Origin: Gemmatimonadota bacterium
GTDB lineage: Bacteria > Gemmatimonadota > Gemmatimonadetes > Gemmatimonadales > GWC2-71-9
Direction of reading: 5' to 3'
Assembly: GCA_029863245.1 (NCBI GenBank)
Contig: JAOTVV010000011.1
Coordinates: forward strand, 1 to 64,000
Length of the DNA: 64,000 bases
Shown here one piece after another: positions 19,379 to 28,325 of the stretch. Made by a program: the position numbers and the translations under genes. Under the pieces are notes generated by a model. It was not told the origin of the DNA. It did no database searches and saw only the letters and a program-made list of their open reading frames with translations. Each line of letters opens with the position of its first letter. Positions within the stretch are counted from its first letter, which is position 1.

Positions 19379-19790
19379 CGCCGGCGGCGAGCCTTGCGAC
19401 GTAGTCTTCCTGCCGTATCCACATGGGCGATCTCGTGCGATCCTCTCCCTCGGGGTGGTCGTGTCCCAGGACATGCAGCACACCGTGTACGACGAGCCGG
19501 AGGAGCTCCTCACGGGCCGGCACCCGTTCGGCGGCGGCGGCCCGCCGCGCCACGGCCGGGCAGATGTAGATGTCGCCGGCCAACCGATCCACGTGCGTGA
19601 GGCGGAACGCGATCACATCGGTTGCGTGGTCCCGGCCGAGTGCGCTGGCGTTCAGGTGATGCATCTCCGTCTCGGGCAAGAAGGTGACACTGAGCGACAC
19701 CACATCCTGTCTCTCGCCGTCGAGGACGCGACGCGCCCAAGACTCGACCGTCGCCGGATCGGCCTCCGCAGCGAGCTCGGCGTTCGCCAC
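19362..19790 (-). CDS. ybeY: Endoribonuclease YbeY
   Basis: A zinc-dependent endoribonuclease involved in 16S rRNA 3'-end maturation and ribosome quality control. The metal site is plain: HGVLHVLGHDH with His102, His106 and His112. I start at the GTG at 19790 (142 residues), seven nt after the upstream stop and with GGAAG about 12 nt ahead; in-frame sequence further upstream is antisense-like filler inside the previous gene. It sits in the usual phoH-pgpH-ybeY-corC order. Confidence 0.93.
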   Translation of the reverse strand: MANAELAAEADPATVESWARRVLDGERQDVVSLSVTFLPETEMHHLNASALGRDHATDVIAFRLTHVDRLAGDIYICPAVARRAAAAERVPAREELLRLVVHGVLHVLGHDHPEGEDRTRSPMWIRQEDYVARLAAGGDRDS

Positions 19791-19797
19791 CCGAATG

Positions 19798-22002
19798 TCA
19801 CGCTTCCGATCGGGCTTCCCAGTCCGCGTAGATCCCCCCGCTCGAGGCCGGATAGTCGATTCGATTGTGGAACGCGCCGCCGAGCACCCGAATGAACTCG
19901 TTCCGCGCACGGGCAAGCTGCGCCATGGTCAACGGCGCCTCCTCCAGCTGACCAACGGAAATGCGGTGCTCGATGATGTGTTCGATGACGTCGTTCAGCT
20001 TCTCGGGTGTCGGATCGTCGAGGACGCGCACCGCGGCCTCTACGCCGTCAGCCAGCATGGCCAGAGCGGTCTCGACGGAGCGCGGCTTCGGGCCGGGATA
20101 CCGGAACTCCTCGACGTGGATCTTCTCACCGCCGTTGCGGGTGCGGGCCCGGTCGAGGAAATAGGAGATCTCCATCGTCCCGTGGTGCTCTGAGATGAAG
20201 CTCTTCACCACCGCGGGGAGCTTGTGCTCCTCGGCCAACTGCAACCCGTCCCGCACATGGTTCCGCACGATCCCAGCCGAGACTTCGGGTTTGAGCTTGT
20301 CGTGCGGGTTCGCACCCGGTGATTGATTCTCCACGAAGAACTGTGGCTTCTTCACTTTCCCGACGTCGTGATAGTAGCACCCCACTCTGGCCAGCAGGCC
20401 GTGGGCCCCAACCGCGTTGCACGCGGCCTCGCAGAGGTTTGCCATAGACACACTGTGGGCGTACGTGCCCGGCGCCTCCGTGGCCAGTCGTCTCAGCAGC
20501 GGGCGATCGGGATCCGACAACTCCAGGAGGGTGAGATCGGTGGTCAACCCGCTAATCGATTCGAACGCGGGCAGGAGCGTCGAGACCAGCGCCGCCGACG
20601 CCACCGCATTCAGGCCCCCGCGGAGTCCGGTGATGCCGATCTCGGTCAGCGACCAGTCCATTCGAAGACCGACGGCCAGGCCCGCCAGCAGATACCCCAC
20701 GGCGACCAGCGCCCCAGCGAAGAGGAACTGGTCACGCCGCCGCACGTTACGAACGCTCACCGCGGCCACCACGCCGCCGACCAGCGCGACGAACTGCGCG
20801 TCGGTGCTGTAGACCGCCTGTGACGCGATCAGCACGGCGAGCACCATGGCACCCACCATGGCAACCCGCCCCCGAAACAGCGCCGTAAGCAGCATCGCTG
20901 CGAACGGAACCGGGATCAGCTCCGGCGCGCCAGCGATGAGACGTTGCAGGATCGCTGCTCCCACGATCACGATGCCGAAGAAGAGGCTCAGCACCACCAT
21001 CTGCCTCCCGCTCTCATAGATCGCGGGACGGTAGAACATCAGGAGGAGCCAGAACATCGCGAGCAGCAGCGCATTGGTCAGGATCTGCCCCACGGTGCCG
21101 CCGAATCGGCCATCGCTGCTGCCACCCCGTCTCAGCATTTCGTTCCGCAGCGCGAACAGACGCTGCTCGACGGCCGGCGTCACCACCTCGTTCGCGTCCA
21201 CGATACGCTCGTTCGCCCGCACGCTGTCCTTTACCGAGTGGACGGCGGCCCGAGCCAGCTCCCGCTCCCGTTCCGACGCGGCCACGTTCTTGACCAGGGT
21301 CGGTTCGGCGAGTTGCGTCACGAGCTTGAGAAACAGGAGATCCCCGATCGACGAATTCGGATCGGGGTGATACGCGCTGCGGCGGTTCCCGAGTTGCTCC
21401 AGGACGCGGATCGTGTCGCGCCGGACCGTGCTTTCAGAGCCGTTTCGCCGCACCATGAGGAACTGGGCCGTCTCGTTCTCCACCTCGGCCGACGCAGCCA
21501 CACCCTGGCGCAACTCGCGTCTGAACAGCTGCTTCGTCGCATCCCGGAACGCGGCAAGGCGCCGGCCCGTCCCCAGGTACTCAGCGTCCTCCGGCGTGAG
21601 ACGGACGTTGAACGCCTGGCCCGCCTCGATCATCTGCGCGGGCGCCTCCGAGCGGCCGAGCCTGGCAAACAGGGAATCGACCTTCGCGACCACGGAATCC
21701 GCCCGGCGGGGCCGGAAGTCGTAGATGGGGAGCACCGACGCCTCGTAGGCGCGCTGCTCGGCCTCCATCTCCGGCGGCGACTTGAGCACCGGGAAGGCGA
21801 ACGGAGCGATCACTTCGTTCTTCGCCACGTCGCCGGCCTGCAGCACCGGGCTCTCGAACCCGCTCGCAAAGGGGTAGGCCGCGTAGGTCAACAGCGCCAA
21901 CGCCGCCAGCAGCCCCCAGCGCAGGCCGTGAAACGCCACTCGTTTGGGGAGCTGACTCGGCATCAGCTCCAGGTTCAGCGACGGTCGCCGGCGCTGGCTC
22001 AT
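19798..22002 (-). CDS. pgpH: PgpH-type 7TM-HD phosphohydrolase (likely c-di-AMP phosphodiesterase)
   Basis: A 734-residue membrane enzyme. One N-terminal helix (~25-48) precedes a ~260-residue external 7TMR-HDED domain, a seven-helix bundle (~310-500), then a cytoplasmic HD domain with HSVSMANLCEAA, CYYHDVGK and ISEHHGT (metal-binding His/Asp). Characterised PgpH proteins cleave cyclic di-AMP to pApA, affecting osmotic balance and cell-wall growth. Its place between phoH and ybeY is conserved in many bacteria. Overlaps phoH by 4 nt. Confidence 0.92.
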   Translation of the reverse strand: MSQRRRPSLNLELMPSQLPKRVAFHGLRWGLLAALALLTYAAYPFASGFESPVLQAGDVAKNEVIAPFAFPVLKSPPEMEAEQRAYEASVLPIYDFRPRRADSVVAKVDSLFARLGRSEAPAQMIEAGQAFNVRLTPEDAEYLGTGRRLAAFRDATKQLFRRELRQGVAASAEVENETAQFLMVRRNGSESTVRRDTIRVLEQLGNRRSAYHPDPNSSIGDLLFLKLVTQLAEPTLVKNVAASERERELARAAVHSVKDSVRANERIVDANEVVTPAVEQRLFALRNEMLRRGGSSDGRFGGTVGQILTNALLLAMFWLLLMFYRPAIYESGRQMVVLSLFFGIVIVGAAILQRLIAGAPELIPVPFAAMLLTALFRGRVAMVGAMVLAVLIASQAVYSTDAQFVALVGGVVAAVSVRNVRRRDQFLFAGALVAVGYLLAGLAVGLRMDWSLTEIGITGLRGGLNAVASAALVSTLLPAFESISGLTTDLTLLELSDPDRPLLRRLATEAPGTYAHSVSMANLCEAACNAVGAHGLLARVGCYYHDVGKVKKPQFFVENQSPGANPHDKLKPEVSAGIVRNHVRDGLQLAEEHKLPAVVKSFISEHHGTMEISYFLDRARTRNGGEKIHVEEFRYPGPKPRSVETALAMLADGVEAAVRVLDDPTPEKLNDVIEHIIEHRISVGQLEEAPLTMAQLARARNEFIRVLGGAFHNRIDYPASSGGIYADWEARSEA

Positions 22003-22952
22003 TCGCTCTGGTCCTCCGCATAGGCCCGGATGATCTCCCGGACCAAACGATGCCGCACCACATCGCGGTCATCCAGATAACAGAACGCGACGCCATCGAT
22101 CCCGGGAAGGATCCGTTCGACCTGAATCAGACCCGACTCGTCGCGTTGCGGCAGGTCGATCTGCGTCTTGTCCCCTACGATAACTGCGCGCGAGTTCAGC
22201 CCCAACCGCGTGAGGAACATCTTCATCTGCATCCCCGTCACGTTCTGGGCCTCGTCGAGAATCACGAACGCATCCTGCAAGGTACGGCCGCGCATGTAGC
22301 CGAGCGGGGCGATCTCGATCATGCGGGTCTCCAGCGCCCGCTGGATCCGATCGAACGGCATCATGTCTTCGAGGGCGTCGTACAGCGGTCGAAGGTACGG
22401 ATCGACCTTCGCCTGGAGGTCGCCCGGGAGGAACCCCAATCGTTCACCGGCCTCGACCGCCGGGCGCGCCAACACCAGTCGCCGCACTCGCTTTCGGGTC
22501 AGCGACTCCACACCCATCGCCACCGCGAGATACGTCTTCCCGGTCCCGGCCGGGCCGATCCCGATCACGATCTCGTTCTCGCGCAATGCCGCCACATAGT
22601 CGCGTTGGCCCGGCGACTTGGGCTGCACGGCCTTACGCATACCCGGCAGGGCGATCCTGAAATCCCCGTTGTTGAGCGCCTGCGAGGTATCGACACCGTC
22701 CGCAATCAGTCGCCGCACATCCTCTTGGCTCAGCAGCTCGCCGAGGCGCGCCAGCTCCACCATGGCCGTCGCGATCTGGGAGGCGCGCTCCACCGCCTCG
22801 AGCTCGCCCGACAGGGTGAGCTGTTCCCCGCGCAGCGTGACCCGGGCCCCACTCCCCTCCTCGAGCGCGACGAGATTGCCGTCGTTCACCCCAGCTAGGG
22901 CAAGAGGGTCCGCCCCCTCGATGGAGATCCGATGAGTGATCTTTTCGCTCAT
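21999..22952 (-). CDS. phoH: PhoH-family ATPase
   Basis: A 317-residue cytoplasmic PhoH-like ATPase. An N-terminal KH-like segment (GARVTLRGEQLTLSGE) leads to a RecA-like core with P-loop GPAGTGKT and Walker B FVILDEAQN; GDKTQIDLP follows. The family is linked to RNA metabolism and often lies beside ybeY. The start is the ATG at 22952, which forms an ATGA overlap with the aspS stop; much longer upstream reading of this frame runs inside aspS and is not coding. Confidence 0.93.
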   Translation of the reverse strand: MSEKITHRISIEGADPLALAGVNDGNLVALEEGSGARVTLRGEQLTLSGELEAVERASQIATAMVELARLGELLSQEDVRRLIADGVDTSQALNNGDFRIALPGMRKAVQPKSPGQRDYVAALRENEIVIGIGPAGTGKTYLAVAMGVESLTRKRVRRLVLARPAVEAGERLGFLPGDLQAKVDPYLRPLYDALEDMMPFDRIQRALETRMIEIAPLGYMRGRTLQDAFVILDEAQNVTGMQMKMFLTRLGLNSRAVIVGDKTQIDLPQRDESGLIQVERILPGIDGVAFCYLDDRDVVRHRLVREIIRAYAEDQSE

Positions 22953-24724
22953 GGACGATCGACCTTGATGCCGAGGTCTCGAAGCTCGGTGGCATCGACG
23001 GCGGTCGGCGCCTCCTCGAACAGCGCGCGTGCCGCCGTGGTCTTGGGAAATGCGATGACGTCGCGCAAGCTCTCGGCTCCGGCCAGGAGCATGACCACGC
23101 GATCGAACCCGACGGCGAAGCCCCCGTGCGGAGGGGCCCCCGAGCGCAGGGCACGGAGCAGGAACCCGAATCGCCGCCGGGCTTCCGCCTCGCTCATGCC
23201 CAGGAGATCGAAGACCGCAAGCTGGACTTGCGGATTCGTGATTCGGATCGAACCGCTGCCCAATTCGTTGCCGTTGTACACCAAGTCGTAGTGCAGCGCG
23301 CGTACGCCTTCGCGTTCCCCGGCCAGCATGCGCTCGAGATCGGCTGGATCGGGCGACGTGAATGGGTGGTGGGCCACGGTCCACGCACCGGTATCCGGAT
23401 CGCGCTCGAACAAGGGGAACTGGTGAATCCACAGAAACGCGTGGTCGCCTACGCGGACCAGGCCGAGCGCCCGGGCGACCTGTCGACGAACCAGGTCGAG
23501 CGCCGGCCCGGTCACATCGTCCGGTCCGGCCGTGGCGAGCAGGAGGTCCCCATCGTTCAGGCGTGCCGACTCGGCAGTCATGCCGTCCAGCTTGGCGAGA
23601 GGCCCCGTGAGGCTTCCACCCTGATGCTTCAGGGTTGCCAAACCGCCGGCGCCGGCCTGTTTCGCCGCTGCGACCAATCCGTCGACCTGCTTGCGGCTGA
23701 GGGCCGCCCCGCCAGGGACGCGGATGCCTCGCACTCGGCCGCCGCGGGCCCGCGCTTCGTCGAACGCGGCAAACCCTCGTCCCGCAAAGTCCTCCGACAG
23801 GTCGTCCAGCTCCAGCTCGAACCGCCGGTCGGGCTTGTCGGTCCCATAGCGATCGAGCGCCTCGGCGTGGGCGAGTCGGGGGAACGGGCCCGCGAGCGTG
23901 TGGCCGGCCTCATCCCACAGCGCAGCGAAGAGCTGCTCCAACACGTCGTACACATCTTCGGCGGTTACGAAGGACGCCTCGATGTCGATCTGCGTGAACT
24001 CCGGCTGTCGATCCGCTCGCAGATCCTCGTCGCGGAAGCAGCGTGCCAACTGGAAATAGCGGTCGAACCCCGACACCATGAGCAGCTGTTTGTAAAGCTG
24101 GGGCGATTGCGGCAGAGCGTAGAACTGCCCGCGATGCACTCGGGACGGTACGAGATAGTCTCTCGCGCCCTCGGGCGTCGGCTTCGTGAGGATCGGCGTC
24201 TCGACTTCGTAGAACCCCAACGACGAGAGCGCGGATCGCGCCCGCTGCAGCAGTCGATGCCGCAACGCGATGTTCCGCTGGAGCTCCACGCGCCGCAGGT
24301 CCAGGTGCCGATGCAGGAGCCGGAGCTCCTCCGCCGGGAGATCCTCCCCCTTGGTCCGCCACACCGGGATCGGCAGGGCCTCCAGATCGGCGGGGCCCAC
24401 CACCTCGATGTGCAGTCCCAACACCTCGATCTCTCCCGTCACCATGTCGGGATTGCGAGCCGTGTCAGGGCGAAGCCGAACGTCGCCCTCGACCATCACC
24501 ACCGACTCGGTGGTGACCTCCGTCGCCGCGCGCAGCGACTCCGGCGGCGACCAGTCCGGCCCGAACGATACCTGCACGAGACCGTCACGATCTCGGAGAT
24601 CGAGAAAGATCAGCCCCCCCAGATCGCGTCGTCGATGAACCCAGCCACCCAACCGAACCCGGTTCCCCGCATGCTCGGCACGAAGCGCCCCGCAGCGGTG
24701 CGTGCGTAGGGTTGTAGCGCTCAT
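22949..24724 (-). CDS. aspS: Aspartate--tRNA ligase
   Basis: A class II bacterial-type aspartyl-tRNA synthetase of 591 residues with an OB-fold anticodon domain (GGWVHRRRDLGGLIFLDLRD), class II motifs (RDEDLRADRQPEFTQ; GFDRVVMLLAG) and the bacterial GAD insertion. The ATG at 24724 has GGGAGG just upstream. At the two positions reported to govern discrimination against tRNA-Asn in Pseudomonas (His31, Gly83), this enzyme has Leu35 and Thr88; Leu fits a discriminating enzyme, but this is an alignment by eye. It is the first gene of the 22-kb minus-strand run. Confidence 0.95.
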   Translation of the reverse strand: MSATTLRTHRCGALRAEHAGNRVRLGGWVHRRRDLGGLIFLDLRDRDGLVQVSFGPDWSPPESLRAATEVTTESVVMVEGDVRLRPDTARNPDMVTGEIEVLGLHIEVVGPADLEALPIPVWRTKGEDLPAEELRLLHRHLDLRRVELQRNIALRHRLLQRARSALSSLGFYEVETPILTKPTPEGARDYLVPSRVHRGQFYALPQSPQLYKQLLMVSGFDRYFQLARCFRDEDLRADRQPEFTQIDIEASFVTAEDVYDVLEQLFAALWDEAGHTLAGPFPRLAHAEALDRYGTDKPDRRFELELDDLSEDFAGRGFAAFDEARARGGRVRGIRVPGGAALSRKQVDGLVAAAKQAGAGGLATLKHQGGSLTGPLAKLDGMTAESARLNDGDLLLATAGPDDVTGPALDLVRRQVARALGLVRVGDHAFLWIHQFPLFERDPDTGAWTVAHHPFTSPDPADLERMLAGEREGVRALHYDLVYNGNELGSGSIRITNPQVQLAVFDLLGMSEAEARRRFGFLLRALRSGAPPHGGFAVGFDRVVMLLAGAESLRDVIAFPKTTAARALFEEAPTAVDATELRDLGIKVDRP

Positions 24725-25033
24725 TCGCCTCCCGTCAGGCTCCGAGCTCCATGACGCGGACCCGAGCGCACCCACCACCCGCCCGTGTCCAAGGGGTACC
24801 GGCCCGAAAGGAAGCTTGGAAGGGGAAGCGGAGAAGCACCCGGCGAATCGCGCCCAGTGGTCGGGATGATCCCGTTCTTCAAGAGGAGCGTGCGCTCCTG
24901 ATGGGGCCGTTGTGTCGAATGCTCAATGGCTCGCGGATCACCCAAGTCTCGTCGCTGGTTGAACATAATGGTCGTGAAGGGGGGCAGCAAGCCGCGCCTT
25001 GACACTCCCTTCGGGCCCGGCAAAGCTTCGATC
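24725..25033. promoter_or_regulatory. Divergent intergenic region with two inverted repeats
   Basis: This 309-nt gap separates aspS (minus) and the outer-membrane protein gene (plus). It holds two operator-like inverted repeats 9 nt apart: CGGGAT-G-ATCCCG (24862-24874) and AGGAGCG-TG-CGCTCCT (24884-24899). A TTGACA occurs at 25009-25014 but is too close to the chosen GTG at 25034 unless translation starts further downstream. No structural RNA was recognised. Confidence 0.4.
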
Positions 25034-25942
25034 GTGCACCGCATCCTGACCCTGCTCGTGCCAGTGACCCTCCTGGCACCGCAACCCGTCACCGCCCAGG
25101 CACCACCATCAGCCGGTCTCTGGCGGGTGGCCGCCGGCGCACTGGCGCGTCCGGCACCCCTCCAGACCGGGGCGACTGGGAGTTTCTGGAATCCGGGTGC
25201 GAGCGGGAGAACGGGCTCGACCCAAGGGCTCCGGATCGGGGGGCACGTCGTACAGACCTCGAATATCCTCGGCGTCTCCGGTCTTCTCGTCGCCGGAAGC
25301 GCTCCCGTGGGCTCCCATGTCCGCGCCGGCGCCGTGCTCGGCCGGATGCAGGTTCGGGACCTCGTTCGGACGACAACCTCACCCGACGGCGAGGATGGAT
25401 CGATCCCAGTCTACGAGCAGTTCGCCGGCGTGGGCGTCAGCGTCGGCACACCTCGGGTGGAGATCGGTGCCACACTGCTGCTCCACGACGCTCGGTTCGA
25501 CGTGCTCGACGACGGGGGGGTCACGTTCGACCTGGGAATCAGACTCGCGCCGTGGTCCCGCTTACGGATTGCTGCCGCCACACACCTGCTCCCGATCGAC
25601 TTCTCGAGCGAGCCCTCCACGGACTACTTCGCCGCGGCCGAGTATCTGGCCGCCGAGCGGCTCGAGCTCTCTGGCATCCCCACGGCCCTGATGGCCCGCT
25701 ACGGCATCGCGTTCCGCGCGTCGGGCGATACCGAGCACACGGTCGGATTCGGGGCCGTTGTGGGCAACCGGGTGGTGGTCGATGCGTCCCTGACCGGTGA
25801 GTCCGGGTATGGGAGCCGGCAGTGGAGACCAGCTGTCGGCGTCGGGCTGCGGTTCGGCCCCTACCTGGTGTCGCTCGCCCATGGGTTCAGTCTCAACGAT
25901 CTCGGAGGAACGTACCGCATCGGACTCGACGTCGAGCCGTGA
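25034..25942 (+). CDS. Putative outer-membrane beta-barrel protein
   Basis: From the GTG at 25034 the 302-residue product begins with a classic signal peptide (VHRILTLLVPVTLLAPQPVTAQ) and then alternates hydrophobic and polar residues in many short beta-strand-like segments (RIGGHVVQTS, HVRAGAVLGRMQ, VDASLTGESGYG). It ends in RIGLDVEP. This pattern suits an outer-membrane barrel, though no named family is recognised. An ATG at 24968 would add 22 residues before the leader. It overlaps rlmN by 4 nt (GTGA). Confidence 0.65.
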   Translation: MHRILTLLVPVTLLAPQPVTAQAPPSAGLWRVAAGALARPAPLQTGATGSFWNPGASGRTGSTQGLRIGGHVVQTSNILGVSGLLVAGSAPVGSHVRAGAVLGRMQVRDLVRTTTSPDGEDGSIPVYEQFAGVGVSVGTPRVEIGATLLLHDARFDVLDDGGVTFDLGIRLAPWSRLRIAAATHLLPIDFSSEPSTDYFAAAEYLAAERLELSGIPTALMARYGIAFRASGDTEHTVGFGAVVGNRVVVDASLTGESGYGSRQWRPAVGVGLRFGPYLVSLAHGFSLNDLGGTYRIGLDVEP

Positions 25943-27009
25943 GTGACTTGCTCCTGAACCTCACCCCAACCGCGGCTGCCGCCGCGCTGGGTGACTGGCT
26001 TCGCGATCGAGGGGAACCGGCGTACCGGGTACGCCAGATCGTCCCGCGCCTGTGGCAACGCCCCGTCGCCGCGTGGAGCGAGGCAACCGATCTGCCCGTC
26101 GGGCTCCGCCGCGAGCTCGATGCGGCGTGGCCGCTGCCCCGGCCGGTTCAGCGAGCGCGTCAAACCTCGCACGACGGGACCATCAAGTTCCTATGGGAGT
26201 TCCCCGCCGGAGATGCCGTGGAGTCGGTGCTGATCCTCGAGGGTCGGCGCCGCACACTGTGCATCTCGTCGCAGGCGGGATGCGCTTTCGGGTGCGTCTT
26301 CTGTGCGACCGGACGCATGGGATTCGTGCGGCATTTGGCCCCCTGGGAGATCACGGCGCAGGTGCGGGAGCTGGCGCTCGACCCCGAGCTGAACATGCCG
26401 ACCAACGTCGTGTTCATGGGCATGGGAGAGCCGCTGCACAACTGGGACGCCGTCGATCGCGCCCTGACCATCCTCAACGCCCCGGAGGGGTTTGGCATCG
26501 GCGCCCGCCACATCACGGTGAGTACGGTGGGACTCGTGCCGGCCCTCGAGCAACTCGCTGCCCGCCGCGAGCAGTTCCGCGTGGCACTCTCCCTCCACGC
26601 CGCCGACCCGGCCACCCGGCGCTCCCTCATGCCGGTGGAGGGCAAGTACCCGTTGGCCGACGTGATGGCCGTACTGCGGCAGTTTCCCAAACGGGTGACG
26701 CTCGAGTACGTGATGATCGAGGGGATCAACGATCGCGACAGCGACCTTCGGGAATTGACCCAGGTCGCTCGATCGTCTGGCGCACTGGTGAACCTGCTCC
26801 CCCTGCATCCGGGCGGGGCACCCGGTTATCGGCCCACGCCGCCCGCGCGCATTGCGGCGTTTGCAGCGGGCCTCGAAGCACACGGGATCTCAGCGACGAT
26901 CAGACGAAGCCGTGGGCTGGACATCAGCGCCGCCTGCGGACAGTTACGGCTCGAGACCGACGAGGTCCGCGGCGTCTCGCCCGAGGTAGACGCTCACGTC
27001 GAGGAGTAG
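25939..27009 (+). CDS. rlmN: 23S rRNA/tRNA adenine-C2 methyltransferase RlmN
   Basis: A radical-SAM enzyme that methylates C2 of A2503 in 23S rRNA and A37 in some tRNAs. The iron-sulfur cluster motif is CAFGCVFC (Cys115, Cys119, Cys122) and the mobile catalytic Cys lies in the C-terminal DISAACGQLRL (about residue 333). The start is the GTG at 25939, in a GTGA overlap with the barrel gene. The last ~20 residues run past the family's usual end and overlap the 3' end of the convergent LytR_C gene by 66 nt. Confidence 0.95.
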   Translation: MSDLLLNLTPTAAAAALGDWLRDRGEPAYRVRQIVPRLWQRPVAAWSEATDLPVGLRRELDAAWPLPRPVQRARQTSHDGTIKFLWEFPAGDAVESVLILEGRRRTLCISSQAGCAFGCVFCATGRMGFVRHLAPWEITAQVRELALDPELNMPTNVVFMGMGEPLHNWDAVDRALTILNAPEGFGIGARHITVSTVGLVPALEQLAARREQFRVALSLHAADPATRRSLMPVEGKYPLADVMAVLRQFPKRVTLEYVMIEGINDRDSDLRELTQVARSSGALVNLLPLHPGGAPGYRPTPPARIAAFAAGLEAHGISATIRRSRGLDISAACGQLRLETDEVRGVSPEVDAHVEE

Positions 27010-27348
27010 CTTCTCGTCTTCTTCGACGATCACTTCCCCCAGCCCGAGAGCATCCCGGACCCGGTGGGCCAGACCCGGGTCCCCGCGCCGCAGGTAGAGG
27101 ATCGTCGTCGTGAGCGTGTCGATGTCCGCCGTCCCGAAAGACACGACGTCGATGCCGCGCTCTCGGAGGCGTCCCGTCACGGCACGCGCCAGCCCTCCAA
27201 TGCCGGTGGCGTTCTGCACTTCGACCACCACGCGCTGGCCCTCGCCCGGGATCAGGTAGGGCCCGTCGGCACGTCCGGCGTGCCACACCCACCATGCCCC
27301 GCCGAGCCCAGCCAGCAGGACGATCAGCACGATGCCTACTCGTCGCAT
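26944..27348 (-). CDS. LytR_C domain membrane-anchored protein
   Basis: A ~134-residue protein with an N-terminal membrane anchor (RRVGIVLIVLLAGLGGAWWVW) and a LytR_C-like domain (VVVEVQNATGIGGLARAVTGRL, then TTTILYLRRGD). LytR_C is the C-terminal domain of cell-envelope LytR-CpsA-Psr proteins; stand-alone copies have no firm role. The ATG at 27348 overlaps yqeK by 13 nt; a start at 27363 is also open. Its 3' end overlaps rlmN on the other strand. Confidence 0.8.
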   Translation of the reverse strand: MRRVGIVLIVLLAGLGGAWWVWHAGRADGPYLIPGEGQRVVVEVQNATGIGGLARAVTGRLRERGIDVVSFGTADIDTLTTTILYLRRGDPGLAHRVRDALGLGEVIVEEDEKLLLDVSVYLGRDAADLVGLEP

Positions 27349-27890
27349 GCGAGCGCGTTCCAAAACGCCACGGTTTCGGGTAGGAGCGGATGCCCCAGGC
27401 TCACGTTATGCCCCACGCGCAGGCGTGCCACGGCGCACAGGGCACCATCCGGGTCCGCCGCCACGCTGTCGGCAAGGCCCCCGATCTCGGCCGGCCGGTG
27501 TCGACGTCCCGGCTCGAGGTAATCCGCCATGTACAGCATCCGCCCCACGCGATCCCACCGCGCATATCCCACCGAGTGGTAGCGTACGGCATCGAGCACT
27601 CCTTCATCCCGCTCGCCGTCTCGCCGTGCCAGTTCCGCCGCCGCTGGCCCGTGTCTGAGCTTGTCCAGCCCCCACGCGTCTGGCGCGATCTCGCGGAGGA
27701 AGGCTCGCGGTGCGTCCTTCACGGCGTCGTGCAATGCCGCCGCCCGACGCCAGCGCTCCTGTTCCGATCGGTCCACCGCCATTGCGCCGCCCCACTCGCT
27801 CAAGAGCGCGGCGACCCGCTGGACGTGCGCGCGCCGCGCATCACCGATGCGCGCCCAGGCCGGCAGTGCAAGGATGTCTCGAGTGGGCAC
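27336..27890 (-). CDS. yqeK: YqeK-like HD-domain hydrolase
   Basis: A 184-residue HD-domain protein of the YqeK family; characterised members cleave diadenosine tetraphosphate symmetrically. Landmarks: RRAHVQRVA (first metal His), AALHDAVKD (HD), DAVRYHSVGY and MLYMADYLEPGRR. Usually it follows nadD and precedes rsfS; here it lies after folK and before a LytR_C gene. nadD and rsfS are not in the window. Confidence 0.88.
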   Translation of the reverse strand: MPTRDILALPAWARIGDARRAHVQRVAALLSEWGGAMAVDRSEQERWRRAAALHDAVKDAPRAFLREIAPDAWGLDKLRHGPAAAELARRDGERDEGVLDAVRYHSVGYARWDRVGRMLYMADYLEPGRRHRPAEIGGLADSVAADPDGALCAVARLRVGHNVSLGHPLLPETVAFWNALACDE

Positions 27891-27911
27891 TAGGTCATCC
27901 CTCGCCCCGAC

Positions 27912-28325
27912 TCAGACCACATGGGGAGCCAGCTCGTCCAGCTCGCTTTGCCAAAACGGTCGGTTGGGCAACTCGGGATGCGGAAGCCGGAGTTCCGGGG
28001 TGTCGACAGTGCGTTCGCCGAATCGGACGATGTCGAGATCCAGCGTTCGGGGGCCCCAACGCTCCCGTCGCACCCTGCCTGCATCCCGTTCGATCTGCCG
28101 GCAATGGTGCAGGAGTCGGTGCGGGGCGAGGCTCGTCCTGAGCAGCACCATCTGATTCAGAAACGGACCCTGCTCCACCGGACCGAGCGGCTCAGTCTCC
28201 TCCACGCCCGACTCGGCGACCAACTCGGTGTCCGGCAGCTCGGCGAGGTGGGCACGAGCGAGGGCCAGTGCCGCGCGCCGGTCCCCCAGATTCGAGCCCA
28301 GCGCCACGAAGGCCCACTCAGGCAC
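27912..28325 (-). CDS. folK: 2-amino-4-hydroxy-6-hydroxymethyldihydropteridine diphosphokinase
   Basis: HPPK transfers pyrophosphate from ATP to the pterin in folate synthesis. Seen: ALGSNLGDR at the N-terminus, ETEPLGPVEQGPFLNQM in the substrate loop and the metal/ATP motif RWGPRTLDLDIV. I use the GTG at 28325 (137 residues), overlapping the folB stop by 8 nt; a TTG at 28349 with GAGG upstream is a real alternative. It follows folB, the enzyme of the preceding pathway step. Confidence 0.92.
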   Translation of the reverse strand: MPEWAFVALGSNLGDRRAALALARAHLAELPDTELVAESGVEETEPLGPVEQGPFLNQMVLLRTSLAPHRLLHHCRQIERDAGRVRRERWGPRTLDLDIVRFGERTVDTPELRLPHPELPNRPFWQSELDELAPHVV

